A stretch of 64,000 nt of DNA from Stenotrophomonas maltophilia R551-3. Its GTDB lineage: Bacteria; Pseudomonadota; Gammaproteobacteria; Xanthomonadales; Xanthomonadaceae. The DNA lies in NCBI RefSeq assembly GCF_000020665.1, contig NC_011071.1:3338501-3402500 (forward strand), given 5' to 3'. This document shows, in pieces, positions 56,001 to 64,000 of this stretch. The notes beneath the pieces were generated by a model. It was not told the DNA's origin. It was given only the letters and a program-made list of their open reading frames with translations, and searched no databases. Both the position numbers and the translations under genes were made by a program. How positions within the stretch are numbered: the stretch's first letter is position 1; every line of letters begins with the position of its first letter.

Positions 56001-56613
56001 TGCCATCGGCCAGCGTGACCAGGTACGGCACCGACGCAGCAGGCAGGCTGCGCGGATTGTTCGCCTCCGGCAGGAAGCGCTGCAGGCGGTCCTGGCTGTC
56101 CAGGCGGTACAGGCCGCCTTCGTGGGTACCGAACCAGATCGAGCCGTCAGGCGTGGTTGCCAGGCTCCAGATGGTGTTGGTGCCCATCAGCGGCTGGCTG
56201 CTGCGGTCGTAGAAATGCAGTTGCCGGCGGTCGGCCGACATCCGCACCAGGCCGGCGTTCTCGGTACCGATCCAGAGTTGGTTGCGCGCATCCACCAGCA
56301 CCGTCCAGATGCGGTTGTCGCGCAGCCCGTCTTCCGAGCGCCAGATCCGGTAGTTGCGGCCGTCGTAGCGGGCCAGACCGTCGTTGGTGGCGATCCACAG
56401 GTAGCCGTAGCGGTCCTCGGCCATGCGGTTGACGGTATTGGATGGCAGGCCATCGAACACGGTGACCTGGCGCGGGCTCGGCGGCACCGGCTGCGCCGCA
56501 GCAGGCGACAGGCAGCACAGGAGGACCAGCAGCAGCATCGCCGCCCGCAGATACACCACCGATTGCCTCCTCACGCTGCTTCTGATGGATTCCCGCGCTG
56601 CGGGCGTCGGCAT
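53032..56613 (-). CDS. Hybrid histidine kinase with beta-propeller sensor (paralogue 1)
   Basis: This is a 1193-residue membrane sensor. After a signal sequence (LLLVLLCCLSPAAAQ) comes a long periplasmic region of propeller blades with repeated LWIGT/IWFGT motifs (about residues 50-660), a Y_Y_Y immunoglobulin-like domain (about 670-760), one membrane segment (about 770-795), and a HisKA domain with the phosphorylated His837 in FLANLGHEIRTPMTG. A HATPase follows, with N-box NLLSNAVKFT, DTGPGIS and [12 protein letters not shown], and then a receiver with Asp1126 in LLDLDLPG. No AraC or other DNA-binding output and no Hpt domain follow. The start at ATG 56613 precedes a plausible signal sequence; an earlier TTG adds an atypical basic region. 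It lies 43 bases after its paralogue and is probably cotranscribed. Confidence 0.92.
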   Translation of the reverse strand: MPTPAARESIRSSVRRQSVVYLRAAMLLLVLLCCLSPAAAQPVPPSPRQVTVFDGLPSNTVNRMAEDRYGYLWIATNDGLARYDGRNYRIWRSEDGLRDNRIWTVLVDARNQLWIGTENAGLVRMSADRRQLHFYDRSSQPLMGTNTIWSLATTPDGSIWFGTHEGGLYRLDSQDRLQRFLPEANNPRSLPAASVPYLVTLADGSLWVGTKHGVARWTGTDFERIGADVIPSLLINGLTSEPDGSLWISTMAGATVRRPDGRFETLPWKLPQGEQVLGMMLRDEQGGHWLDTRSGLGRAVDGQYQTVPLYSAVARGPVRPNWTGAYEDREGGIWLASTNAGLWHLLPRWWQFSVLSRLEDDASSLRNAFVLGTSPSSNGGIWTVGSHGALDRFDPKTGRIEQHRTWVNGMYWLTSVREDRRGQVWIGSTDALMRYDPKRRDLRRWGRDAGADATMEGVIESMMTCDGDSLWLMLPAGLQQRDLDGRLRRQLDNGQRGLQQGQLNLDVECGPQDHIWLASSRGLLQWLPESERFQPVPGAPATAIHALHVGRDGQVWLSEDGRLSRYRWSQGRLERQAVIGAEQGYPAISASGLVVDAQGVAWATSARGLVRVGADGQSVRLYGVHDGLPSQEFREHTLTTSGDGHLVAGTPAGVVVFDPEQVRPSVRRAPLVIERVEVRRNEQVLDLTHDTPLQIADGDRDLRIVARLLSFADSASNTYRYRLAGYDPDWVEVGPAGERLFSRLPPGSYRLEVQARSADHVWSRVQSLEFRVQPPWWRSLSGLLVLASIALLLTSWFAWLYRRRLQRRHAYQLALHKQELAEQASAAKTRFLANLGHEIRTPMTGVLGMSELLLASPLDPQQRGYTQSIRHAGEHLLHLVNDALDLARIESGRLELQSKPFALSRLLQDLAALMGPLAAQKGLRFTLDNQLPPGLQATGDAMRVRQILLNLLSNAVKFTSRGTITLHARSDGELRALHFEVRDTGPGISQEQQQRLFRRFEQADGARTAAQYGGSGLGLAICRELAQAMQGRIQVESQLGRGTCFGVTLPLPLVVDADAEAAGEAHREEAANMPPLRVLLVEDDATVADVVRGLLSARGHDVVHAGHALAALREISAGDFDVGLLDLDLPGLSGFELAQHLRNQGYMLPLLAVTARTDPDLQQQVEAAGIGGFLRKPVTGELLVEAIARIMGR

Positions 56614-56656
56614 GGTAAACCGAAAGTCACGCCGTTCGCGTCCGGCACCGACGCTT

Positions 56657-59600
56657 TCAATGTGGGACCTGTCGTTTTGCGCGAGCCTGGGCAATCGCGG
56701 TCACCAGCAGGTCGCCGGTGACCGGCTTGCGCAGGAAACCATCGAAACCGGCCGCAAGCACCTGGCTTTCGGCATAGGCGTCGGAGCGTGCGGTAACCGC
56801 CACCAGCGGTAGTTCATAGCCCATGGTGCGCAGCTGGCGGGCGATCGCGGTTCCATCCAGGGCAGGCAGGTCGAGGTCGAGCAGGCCGACATCGAAGCCA
56901 TCGGTAGCGATCTCGGACAAGGCTCCCAGCCCATGCAGCACATGCACCACCTCGTGGCCACGGCCACGCAGCAGGCCGGCGATGACCTCGGCCACGGTGG
57001 CATCGTCTTCGACCAGCAGGATGCGCAAGGGCGGCAGTACCGGCATCGCCGGAGAGTCGCCCTGCGCGTTGGCCGCCTGCCGGGTCCACGGCAACGGCAG
57101 GCGCACCTGGAAGCGCGCGCCCTTGCCCGGCTGGCTGTCCACTTCGATGCGCCCGCCCATCGCCACCGCCAGTTCCTGGCAGATCGCCAGGCCCAGGCCG
57201 CTGCCACCATAGCGCGACGCCGTGCGCGGCCCCTCGGCCTGCTCGAAGCGATGGAACAAGCGCTCCTGCTGCTCGGCATTGATACCCGGACCACTGTCGT
57301 GCACCTCGAAGCAGAGGCCAGCACCGTTGTCATCCAGGCGCACGGCCAGGCCAACGTGGCCACGTTCAGTGAACTTGATCGCATTGCCCAGCAGGTTGAG
57401 CAGGATCTGGCGCACGCGCATCTCATCACCGCTGACGCTGATCGGCCCGGGCGGATCGTCGCCCCGCTGGAAAGCCAGCTGACGCTGCCGTGCCATCGGC
57501 TGCATCAGGGCCTGCACCTGGTCGAGCAGGCCGGCCAGGTCGAACGGACGCAGGTCCAGCTCCAGCCGCCCAGCCTCGATGCGGGCCAGGTCCAGCGCGT
57601 CGTTGACCAGCCGCAACAGGTGGCTGCCCGCCTGCTGGATCGAGCCGGCGTAACTGCGCTGCACCGGGTCCAGCGGCGTGGCCAGCAGCAGCTCGCTCAT
57701 GCCCAGCACGCCCGTCATCGGTGTGCGCACTTCGTGGCCCAGTGTGGCCAGGAAACGGCTCTTGGCCTGCGACGCCTGCTCGGCCAGCTGCTGCTTGTGC
57801 ACGGTCAGCTGCCACTGCTGGCGGCGACGCAGGCGCGCCCGGATCGACCACACCAGGGTCACCAGCAGCAACGAACCAAGCAGGATATAGCCGAAGATCG
57901 CCATGCCGCTGCGCCACCACGGCGGCAGCACCTTCACCTGCAGTCGCTGTGATGGTGTCCATGCGCCGCTGGCGGTCGCCGCCTGCACTTCGATGACATA
58001 ACTGCCGGTGGGCAACCGCGAGAGCGTACGCTGGCCGTCGCCGCCCTGCTCGACCCAGTTCTGGTCGTAGCCGCGCACCCGGAAGCGATAGCGGTTGCCC
58101 TGCGGGTTGGCATAGGACAGCAACCGTGCATCGATCTGCAGATCACGATCATCCGGCCCCAGCAGCAGGGTGCCGGTGTTAGGCAGCGGCTGCCAGCCGC
58201 GGGCATCGTCACGGCGCACGCGTACCTCGGCAATCACCAACGACGAAGGCGGCAGCACCGCGTCGACCGAGTTCACATCGAATGCGACCAGGCCGGTCTG
58301 GCTCACCGCCAGCACACGACCATCGGCATTCACCGCCGGCGGCCGGCTGGTGAACTCGGCATCGGACAGGCCATCGCGTTCGTTGAACTGCTGCAGGCGC
58401 CGCGCCTTGGGATCCCAGCGCAGCAGGCCGCGCGGCGTGGTTGCCCACAGGCGGCCGTCATCGGCCAGCGCCAGCCCGCCCATGCTGACCGCGGGCACAC
58501 CGGCACCGCCATCAACACGCTGGATCAGGCGCAGGCTCATGCCATCCCACTGGTAGCGCTCGAGCGCGCCCTGCCGGGCCAGCCACAACTGTTGCGGATC
58601 AATCCATACCAGGTCGTAGATGAGCCCACGCGAGACACCTGGCACTGCTTCAAATCGTCCCGCGTGCTCGCGCCAGAGGCCCATGTCGCCCATCACCCAG
58701 GCCTGGCCATGGGCGTCGAAACGGATCTGCTCGATCGGTGAATCGGCGGTGCCACGGATGTCATCCAGCGGGAAACTGCGCAGCAGCCGGCCGTCGGCGC
58801 TGCGCTGCTGCAGGCCCAGGTTCATCACCGACAGCCAGACCGTGCCATCCGGCGCCTGCCGCATCAGATCGATGCGCTGGCGCAGGTCGGCGCCGCCATC
58901 GATGCGCCAGTCGTGCAGCGCACGGGTGGCCGGATCGTACACGCTGATGCGGCCCGCGCGGCCCAGCCACAGGCCCCCGTCCGGTCGCGGCAGCACCGAC
59001 CACACCGCCCCGCTGCCGATCTCGCGATCGCTGGCCAGCAGGCGCAGCGTGCCCTGAGCATCCAACTGGTACACGCCATGCGCTGAGCCGACGTAGTAAT
59101 TCCGGCCATCACTGGCTGCACTCAGCAGGTACTGGCTGTCCAGCGGCTTGCCGTCAAGCTGGTTCCAGATCGAAAACCGGCGCCAGTCCGGCGGCAGGTA
59201 GGCCAGGCCCTGGGTCAGCAGCGCCACCCACAGTCCCCCTTCATGGTCCTGCAGCAGATCAAGCACACCGCTTTGCGCGGTCAGGAAGCCGCTGCCACGG
59301 TCCCCCTCGAGCCGGCGCAGCGTGCCGGCATCGCCGCGCAGCAGGCCATCGGACGTACCGGCCCAGTAGCCGCCCTGGCGATCGGCCAGCACCAGTGCCG
59401 AACGCAGGCTGGCGCTGTCGGCCCAGCGCGGACGACTGACCCGGTCCTGCGCATCGATGCGGTACAGGCCCTCGTTCTGGCTGCCGACCCAGATCGAGCC
59501 GTCAGGATCCCGGCTCAGCCGCAGCACGCTCAGCGTACCCAGCTCGCGTGGGGCCACCGCCTCGAAGCTGCTGCCGTTCCAGCGCGCCAACCCCGCTTCG

Positions 59601-60202
59601 GTGCCGATCCACAGACGGCCCTTTGCATCGACCAGGCTGCTGAAGATGGTGTTGCTGGGCAGTCCACCGGGATGCCCCGGATCATGCTGGAAGAAGCGCA
59701 GGCTGCCGTCCTCGCCGAAACGGCAGACACCATGGCCGCTGGTACCGATCCAGAGGGCATCCTCGGCATAGGCCAGGGTCCAGAACTGGCTCATGCACGG
59801 GCCATTGACCGTGTCGAAGGTCTTGAAGCGCTCGCGATCGGCATCCAGGCGCGCCACGCCCTTGCCGTTGATACCCACCCATACGCGATCCAGCGGATCG
59901 ACCAGCAGGGTCTCGATCTCGTTGCCGGGCAGCGAGCCCGGCTGATCCGGATCGTGCTCCCAGACCCTCAGGCCGCCCCCGTCGTAGCGCACCAGGCCGC
60001 CGTCGGTAGCCGCCCAGATATGCCCCTGGCGATCCTCTGCCAGGGCCAGCACCATGCGCGACGGCAAGCCTTCGGCGGCACCAAAGCGGCGCAGGCGTGG
60101 TGTTTCCGCCATGTCCAAGGTGGCAGCTGCCACGGCAAACGCCATCAGCAGCAGCCCCGTACCCGCGATGCCTTGGCACCACAGGCGCCAGCCGCTCGTC
60201 AT
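56657..60202 (-). CDS. Hybrid histidine kinase with beta-propeller sensor (paralogue 2)
   Basis: This 1181-residue paralogue of the next gene has the same order: a signal sequence (residues 5-27), propeller blades with repeated LWIGT/IWVGS motifs, a Y_Y_Y domain (about 660-750), a membrane helix (about 765-785), a HisKA with His823 in [15 protein letters not shown], a HATPase ([13 protein letters not shown]), and a receiver with Asp1109 in [11 protein letters not shown]. It ends without an output domain. The receiver domains of the two share long identical stretches ([10 protein letters not shown]), whereas the propellers differ more, suggesting duplication followed by divergence of ligand range. 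The start at 60202 has AGGGGG and GTTCAGG just upstream. The ligand is unknown; in Bacteroides similar sensors bind oligosaccharides. Confidence 0.92.
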   Translation of the reverse strand: MTSGWRLWCQGIAGTGLLLMAFAVAAATLDMAETPRLRRFGAAEGLPSRMVLALAEDRQGHIWAATDGGLVRYDGGGLRVWEHDPDQPGSLPGNEIETLLVDPLDRVWVGINGKGVARLDADRERFKTFDTVNGPCMSQFWTLAYAEDALWIGTSGHGVCRFGEDGSLRFFQHDPGHPGGLPSNTIFSSLVDAKGRLWIGTEAGLARWNGSSFEAVAPRELGTLSVLRLSRDPDGSIWVGSQNEGLYRIDAQDRVSRPRWADSASLRSALVLADRQGGYWAGTSDGLLRGDAGTLRRLEGDRGSGFLTAQSGVLDLLQDHEGGLWVALLTQGLAYLPPDWRRFSIWNQLDGKPLDSQYLLSAASDGRNYYVGSAHGVYQLDAQGTLRLLASDREIGSGAVWSVLPRPDGGLWLGRAGRISVYDPATRALHDWRIDGGADLRQRIDLMRQAPDGTVWLSVMNLGLQQRSADGRLLRSFPLDDIRGTADSPIEQIRFDAHGQAWVMGDMGLWREHAGRFEAVPGVSRGLIYDLVWIDPQQLWLARQGALERYQWDGMSLRLIQRVDGGAGVPAVSMGGLALADDGRLWATTPRGLLRWDPKARRLQQFNERDGLSDAEFTSRPPAVNADGRVLAVSQTGLVAFDVNSVDAVLPPSSLVIAEVRVRRDDARGWQPLPNTGTLLLGPDDRDLQIDARLLSYANPQGNRYRFRVRGYDQNWVEQGGDGQRTLSRLPTGSYVIEVQAATASGAWTPSQRLQVKVLPPWWRSGMAIFGYILLGSLLLVTLVWSIRARLRRRQQWQLTVHKQQLAEQASQAKSRFLATLGHEVRTPMTGVLGMSELLLATPLDPVQRSYAGSIQQAGSHLLRLVNDALDLARIEAGRLELDLRPFDLAGLLDQVQALMQPMARQRQLAFQRGDDPPGPISVSGDEMRVRQILLNLLGNAIKFTERGHVGLAVRLDDNGAGLCFEVHDSGPGINAEQQERLFHRFEQAEGPRTASRYGGSGLGLAICQELAVAMGGRIEVDSQPGKGARFQVRLPLPWTRQAANAQGDSPAMPVLPPLRILLVEDDATVAEVIAGLLRGRGHEVVHVLHGLGALSEIATDGFDVGLLDLDLPALDGTAIARQLRTMGYELPLVAVTARSDAYAESQVLAAGFDGFLRKPVTGDLLVTAIAQARAKRQVPH

Positions 60203-60367
60203 CCTGAACCCCCTGTCCTGTCCCGATTGTCACACAGGGCCAGGTCCATCGCTGCAACAGCCTGTTTCCAGAGGCAATACCACCACGAACTGTTGCAGCC
60301 GTGCACGCAACGTTGGCAGGGGGCTATGCGTATGATCGCAGCGTCCCCCTTCCGGAGCCCGCCATCG

Positions 60368-61000
60368 ATGCGTCCCTGCCTGGCCCTGCTGCCGATGCTG
60401 CTCGCCACCGCGCCCGCCTGGGCGGACGCAGACACCTATCGCCTCGACCCAGTGCATACGCGGGTGCTGTTCGCCATCGACCACGCCGGCTATTCGCAGG
60501 CGATGGGGACGGTCTCCGGCAGTGAGGGCCGCCTGCAGTTCGATCCCGACAACTGGCGCGAGGCTACGCTCGACGTCGAAGTCCCCGTGTCGCGATTGGA
60601 CCTTGGCGATGCCAAGTGGAACCAGGCCACGCTGGCCCGCAGCCTGCTCGATGGCGAGCGCTTCCCGAGCGCGCGCTTCGTCTCCACCCGGGTTGAACCG
60701 ATCGATGCCAAGCGCGCCCACGTGATCGGCACCCTGACCCTGCGCGGGGTCAGCCAGGAGGTCACGCTGGACGTGACCCTCAACGCCATCAAGCGCTACC
60801 CGCTGCCCCCGTTCCGACGCACCGCCGGTTTTTCCGCCAGCACCACGCTGAGCCGGCGTGCGTTCGGCATCACCGCCTGGCCGGGCGTCATCGGTGATGC
60901 AGTACAGCTGAGGATCGAGGCTGAAGCCACCCTCGACCGCAGCGACGCCCCGGGAACTCCCGCTCCCGTTCCGCACTCCGACCCCAAGACGGCCCCCTAG
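60368..61000 (+). CDS. YceI-family periplasmic protein (first copy)
   Basis: This 210-residue protein has a signal peptide (MRPCLALLPMLLATAPAWADA) and a YceI lipocalin-like beta-barrel that binds isoprenoid-type lipids. Motifs are YRLDPVHTRVLFAIDHAGYS near the mature N-terminus, SRLDLGDAKWNQATLARSLL and VIGTLTLRGVSQEVTLDVTL. It opens a three-gene unit with cytochrome b561 and a second YceI gene. The start at 60368 gives the signal peptide; an in-frame ATG at 60326 is an alternative. It is divergent from the hybrid kinase, over 165 bases in which I see no clear motif. Confidence 0.92.
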   Translation: MRPCLALLPMLLATAPAWADADTYRLDPVHTRVLFAIDHAGYSQAMGTVSGSEGRLQFDPDNWREATLDVEVPVSRLDLGDAKWNQATLARSLLDGERFPSARFVSTRVEPIDAKRAHVIGTLTLRGVSQEVTLDVTLNAIKRYPLPPFRRTAGFSASTTLSRRAFGITAWPGVIGDAVQLRIEAEATLDRSDAPGTPAPVPHSDPKTAP

Positions 61001-61010
61001 AGGACCTTTC

Positions 61011-61583
61011 ATGACCGCCAAGAACACCCCCGCCGCCTGGGGGAGTGTCAGCCAGATCCTGCATTGGTTGATCGCACTGCTGATCCTCGCCCTGGGCGTG
61101 GTCGGCCTGACCATGGGCGAGCTGCCCAAGACCCCCAAGTACTTCTGGGTCTACACCGCGCACAAGTCGATCGGCATCACCGTATTGGCGCTGGTGCTGT
61201 TCCGCCTCGGCTGGCGTGTGTATGCCGGTGCGCCCAAGCCGGTGCCGGGCGTGCCCAGCTGGCAGGAACGCATCGCCAGTGCCACCCACGTGCTGCTCTA
61301 CGTGCTGATGTTCGCCATCCCGCTGTCGGGCTGGCTGTACGACTCGGCCAGCGGCCTGCGTCCGTTCCGCTGGTTCGGCCTGGTTGACGTGCCGAAGCTG
61401 AGTGGCCCGGACCCGCAGGTCGTCGCGGTGTCCCATGCCATCCACGAATACGGCTTCTGGCTGTTGATCGCGGTGGTGCTGGCCCATGCCGGCGCTGCCT
61501 TCTACCACCACCTGTTCCAGCGCGATGCAACGTTGTCCCGCATGTTGCCGCGCGGCTGGCTCGCCTCCCCTCAGAAGGACTGA
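61011..61583 (+). CDS. Cytochrome b561 family protein
   Basis: This 190-residue inner-membrane protein has four membrane helices in the bacterial cytochrome b561 (CybB) pattern. Candidate heme-ligand His residues are in SQILHWLIALL (helix 1), YTAHKSIGITVLAL (helix 2), and in helix 4 within VVLAHAGAAFYHHLF. It probably carries electrons between quinol and a periplasmic acceptor. AGAGGA precedes the ATG. It lies 10 bases after one YceI gene and 3 bases before another, so the three proteins likely act together, with YceI perhaps carrying quinone-like lipids. Confidence 0.93.
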   Translation: MTAKNTPAAWGSVSQILHWLIALLILALGVVGLTMGELPKTPKYFWVYTAHKSIGITVLALVLFRLGWRVYAGAPKPVPGVPSWQERIASATHVLLYVLMFAIPLSGWLYDSASGLRPFRWFGLVDVPKLSGPDPQVVAVSHAIHEYGFWLLIAVVLAHAGAAFYHHLFQRDATLSRMLPRGWLASPQKD

Positions 61584-61586
61584 TCG

Positions 61587-62159
61587 ATGAACCTGAAACT
61601 GACCACTCCGGCCGCCGTGGCCGCCGCCCTTGCCGGCATGCTGGCCACCGCCCCGGTGCTCGCCGCCGACTACGCGCAGGCGCCCGGCGCCGGCTCGATC
61701 CTGGTGTTCGCCACCAAGTACGACGGCGAAGTGTTCACCGGCAGCTTCCCGGGCTTCGCCACCAAGCTCAGCTTCGACCCGGCCAATCCGGCCGCCGGTT
61801 CGCTGGACGTGGTGATCCCGCTGGCCGGCGCCAAGAGTGGCAACAGTGATCGCGACTCGACCCTGCAGACCGCTGACTTCTTCAACGTCGGCAAGTTCGC
61901 CACCGCACGCTACACCGCCAAGGGCTTCCGCGCGGTGGGCAACGACCAGTTCGCCGCCGACGGCACACTGGAACTGCGCGGCGTCAGCAAGCCGGTCACC
62001 CTCACCTTCACCTGGAAGCCCGGCACCCAGCCGGTGCTGACCGGCAAGGCCACGGTCAAGCGCCTCGACTTCGGCGTTGGCGGCGGCGACTGGGCCGACA
62101 CCAAGACCATTCCGGACGAAACCGCGATCAGCACGATCGTGAAGTTCGACGCGAAATAA
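61587..62159 (+). CDS. YceI-family periplasmic protein (second copy)
   Basis: This 190-residue protein has a signal peptide (VAAALAGMLATAPVLAAD) and a YceI beta-barrel domain: SILVFATKYDGEVFTGSFPG, DRDSTLQTADFFNVGKFATARY and GTLELRGVSKPVTLTFTWKP. It differs clearly from the first copy, so the two are ancient paralogues or bind different lipids. It follows cytochrome b561 by three bases. A SMAG hairpin pair lies directly after. Confidence 0.92.
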   Translation: MNLKLTTPAAVAAALAGMLATAPVLAADYAQAPGAGSILVFATKYDGEVFTGSFPGFATKLSFDPANPAAGSLDVVIPLAGAKSGNSDRDSTLQTADFFNVGKFATARYTAKGFRAVGNDQFAADGTLELRGVSKPVTLTFTWKPGTQPVLTGKATVKRLDFGVGGGDWADTKTIPDETAISTIVKFDAK

Positions 62160-62170
62160 GACGGGTGTGC

Positions 62171-62235
62171 CGCCGGGCATGGCCCGGCGCTACCGCAGAA
62201 CGGTGACACAGGGTAGCGCCGGGCCATGCCCGGCG
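62171..62235. repeat. Inverted SMAG pair after the YceI operon
   Basis: A reverse GTAGCGCCGGGC-type element at 62171-62193 and a forward one at 62213-62235 lie between convergent genes and can form a long hairpin. The forward copy touches the 3' end of the glutaredoxin-like gene. Confidence 0.87.
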
Positions 62236-62238
62236 GAT

Positions 62239-62466
62239 TCAACCCGCAGCCAGCCAGGCCTGAACCGTGGCCGCGTCGAACGGCCAGTCCAGCTCGCGGT
62301 CAGCGCCCTCGTCACGCAGCACCGGCACCCGCGCGCCGTAGCGCGATTCCAGCGCCGGCTGGTCATCCAGGAATACCGATTCGAACTCCGGCGCCCGCGC
62401 TTTGGCCAGTTCGGCCAGGGCCATGTCGCACAGGTGGCAGTCGTCACGCTGGATCAGGGTCAACAC
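62239..62466 (-). CDS. Glutaredoxin-like (DUF836-type) thioredoxin-fold protein
   Basis: This protein of about 75 residues has the redox motif CHLC in LIQRDDCHLCDMAL near the N-terminus, and a cis-Pro region with GARVPVLRD near residue 52, as in small glutaredoxin-like proteins. I favour the GTG at 62466, eight bases after GGGAG, giving the compact 75-residue form. A longer frame beginning with ATG 62568 would overlap the sdaA start codon on the other strand and carries a non-homologous leader. Function in thiol exchange is inferred from fold only. Confidence 0.75.
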   Translation of the reverse strand: MLTLIQRDDCHLCDMALAELAKARAPEFESVFLDDQPALESRYGARVPVLRDEGADRELDWPFDAATVQAWLAAG

Positions 62467-62505
62467 CGGTTGGGCTCCCGTGGTGGAAATGCTGCGCCGC
62501 AGCCA

Positions 62506-62537
62506 TTGAAGTGCGGCGTGAACCGCTAGAATAGCGG
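62506..62537 (+). promoter_or_regulatory. Possible sdaA promoter with overlapping hairpin
   Basis: TTGAAG (62506-62511) and TAGAAT (62527-62532) form -35/-10-like boxes, though with a short spacer of 15 bases. The -10 lies in the hairpin CCGCTA-GAA-TAGCGG (62523-62537). Read as a candidate only. Confidence 0.35.
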
Positions 62538-62566
62538 TCTCTTCCGGTACCCGCAGTACGGCAACC

Positions 62567-63949
62567 ATGGCTGTCAGCACGTTCGACGTTTTCAAGATCG
62601 GCATTGGCCCGAGCTCCTCGCACACCGTCGGGCCGATGAAGGCCGCCGAGCGATTCATCCACCGCTGGCTGCTCGACCCGGGCCGCCTGCACGAGGTCGC
62701 GCGCATCCGTGCCGACGTCTACGGATCGCTGGCGCTGACCGGCCGCGGCCATGGTACCGACAAGGCGATCCTGCTCGGCCTGGAAGGGCAGCGGCCGAAC
62801 CTGATCGACCCGGACATCATCCCGGCGACGCTGGAGCGCATCCGCAGCAGCAAGCGCATCCAGCTGATGGGCCAGCACGAGATCGCCTTCGACGAGAAGC
62901 GCGACCTCGGCATGAACAAGCGCCAGAAGCTGCCGTACCACACCAACGGCATGCGCTTCACCGCGTACAACGCCGACGACGAAGTGCTCGCCACCCGCGA
63001 TTACTACTCGGTCGGCGGTGGCTTCGTGGTCAACCAGGACGACGCGGCTGATGACCGCATCGTGCCCGACGAAACCCCGCTGCCTTACCCGTTCAAGAGC
63101 GGCGACGAGCTGCTGGCGCAGACCGCGCGCAGCGGCCTGAGCATCGCCCAGCTGATGTTCGAGAACGAGAAGTGCTGGCGCAGCGAAGACGAGATCCGCG
63201 CCAACCTGCGCGAGATCTGGAGCGCGATGCAGTCGTGCGTCAGCCGCGGGATCCGCGAAGAAGGCGTGCTGCCGGGTGGCTTGAAGGTGGGCCGTCGTGC
63301 ACCGGCGCTGTACCGCGAGCTGTCGTCGAAGCCGGAAGCGGCGATGCGCGATCCGCTGACCACGCTGGACTGGGTCAATCTGTATGCGCTGGCGGTGAAC
63401 GAGGAAAACGCGGCCGGTGGCCGCGTAGTGACCGCACCGACCAACGGTGCAGCCGGCGTACTGCCTGCGGTGCTGCATTACTTCGACCGTTTCTGCCCGG
63501 GCGCGAACGAGCAGCGCGTGTTCGACTTCCTGTTGACCTCGGCGGCGATCGGCATCCTGTACAAGGAAAACGCCTCGATCTCCGGCGCCGAAGTCGGCTG
63601 CCAGGGCGAAGTGGGCGTAGCCTGTTCGATGGCGGCCGGTGGCCTGGTGGCGGCGCTGGGTGGCAACCCCAGCCAGATCGAGAATGCTGCGGAAATCGGC
63701 ATGGAGCACAACCTCGGCCTGACCTGCGACCCAATCGGCGGCCTGGTGCAGATTCCGTGCATCGAGCGCAACGCGATGGGTGCGGTGAAGGCGATCAATG
63801 CCTCGCGCATGGCGATGCGTGGCGACGGCAAGCACAAGGTGTCACTGGACAAGGTGATCAAGACCATGCGCGATACCGGCCGCGACATGCAGGACAAGTA
63901 CAAGGAAACCAGCCGCGGTGGCCTGGCGGTGAACGTCATCGAGTGCTGA
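62567..63949 (+). CDS. sdaA: L-serine ammonia-lyase (L-serine dehydratase)
   Basis: This 460-residue single-chain iron-sulfur enzyme deaminates L-serine to pyruvate. It has an N-terminal beta domain with [18 protein letters not shown] (about 10-28), and an alpha domain with Fe-S ligand cysteines in [19 protein letters not shown] (about 341-359) and [18 protein letters not shown] (about 385-402). Length is normal for the SdaA/SdaB type. The ATG at 62567 starts the conserved [12 protein letters not shown]. With the glycine-inducible gcvP it suggests an ability to use glycine and serine as carbon sources. The downstream end lies at the window edge. Confidence 0.96.
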   Translation: MAVSTFDVFKIGIGPSSSHTVGPMKAAERFIHRWLLDPGRLHEVARIRADVYGSLALTGRGHGTDKAILLGLEGQRPNLIDPDIIPATLERIRSSKRIQLMGQHEIAFDEKRDLGMNKRQKLPYHTNGMRFTAYNADDEVLATRDYYSVGGGFVVNQDDAADDRIVPDETPLPYPFKSGDELLAQTARSGLSIAQLMFENEKCWRSEDEIRANLREIWSAMQSCVSRGIREEGVLPGGLKVGRRAPALYRELSSKPEAAMRDPLTTLDWVNLYALAVNEENAAGGRVVTAPTNGAAGVLPAVLHYFDRFCPGANEQRVFDFLLTSAAIGILYKENASISGAEVGCQGEVGVACSMAAGGLVAALGGNPSQIENAAEIGMEHNLGLTCDPIGGLVQIPCIERNAMGAVKAINASRMAMRGDGKHKVSLDKVIKTMRDTGRDMQDKYKETSRGGLAVNVIEC

Positions 63950-63986
63950 GCTCGACCGGGCTCGGCGCGATGGCGCCGGGCCACAG

Positions 63987-64000
63987 GTAGAGTCAACTGT
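63987..64000. repeat. SMAG element cut by the window end (tentative)
   Basis: GTAGAGTCAACTGT begins with GTAG followed by the first half of a possible palindrome. The other half is beyond the window, so this is a guess from pattern. Confidence 0.35.

Noticed and set aside
56613..56694. Start of hybrid kinase 1 at the TTG 56694
   Set aside because: It would put a basic leader before the signal sequence and overlap the end of the upstream kinase gene.
52690..56721. Open frame of about 1340 codons antisense to the first hybrid kinase
   Set aside because: It runs through the repeat island and the sense gene, has shadow composition and matches no family.

Overview
The window is GC-rich chromosomal DNA of a gammaproteobacterium of the Xanthomonadaceae, most likely a Stenotrophomonas of the S. 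maltophilia group. Three things point there: many short palindromes that begin with GTAG (the SMAG family of REP-like elements known from S. maltophilia), Xanthomonad-like versions of HemE, PurA, AroB and PrpR, and two-component sensors with beta-propeller sensor domains. It is mostly core genome, with one clear accessory insertion (an McrBC-like pair) and one toxin-antitoxin module inside a metabolic operon. No rRNA, tRNA, phage, integrase, transposase or CRISPR array was found.

Layout. 1-12.1 kb: 3' part of an M2 dipeptidase, a siderophore-interacting protein, a Bcr/CflA-type exporter, a tandem glycine riboswitch driving gcvP, a VOC protein, an amino-acid permease with a PAS-AraC regulator, and small proteins. 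12.1-19.5 kb: a chemoreceptor with a sigma-28-like promoter, the McrB-like ATPase and McrC-like nuclease pair, then cell-wall enzymes (L,D-transpeptidase and M23 peptidase). 19.6-27.6 kb: hflK-hflC-DUF2065-purA on the minus strand, a YhdH/AcuI-type reductase, a PilH-like receiver, CbpA, a peroxiredoxin and a ferritin-like protein. 27.7-35.1 kb: penicillin-binding protein 1C and a lipoprotein alpha-2-macroglobulin with its thioester, the usual bacterial pair.

35.3-45.3 kb is a complete 2-methylcitrate (propionate) cluster. prpB-prpC-acnD-[parD-parE]-prpF-prpD lies on the minus strand, with prpR divergent. A -24/-12 promoter and a TGAAAC repeat block lie between prpR and prpB, matching a sigma-54 activator that has the GAFTGA loop. 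45.4-52.5 kb holds DoxX, pdxH, a P-loop kinase, dodecin, aroK-aroB, a WGR mini-protein, hemE and a DHA2 exporter. 52.5-53.0 kb is a 550-base gene-free island of nested inverted repeats. 53.0-60.2 kb holds two tandem paralogous propeller hybrid histidine kinases. 60.3-64 kb holds a YceI / cytochrome b561 / YceI operon, a glutaredoxin-like protein and L-serine ammonia-lyase.

The most noteworthy parts are the minimal McrBC-like pair, the ParDE module embedded in the prp operon, the repeat island at 52.5 kb, and the tandem propeller kinases, which have no visible output domain.
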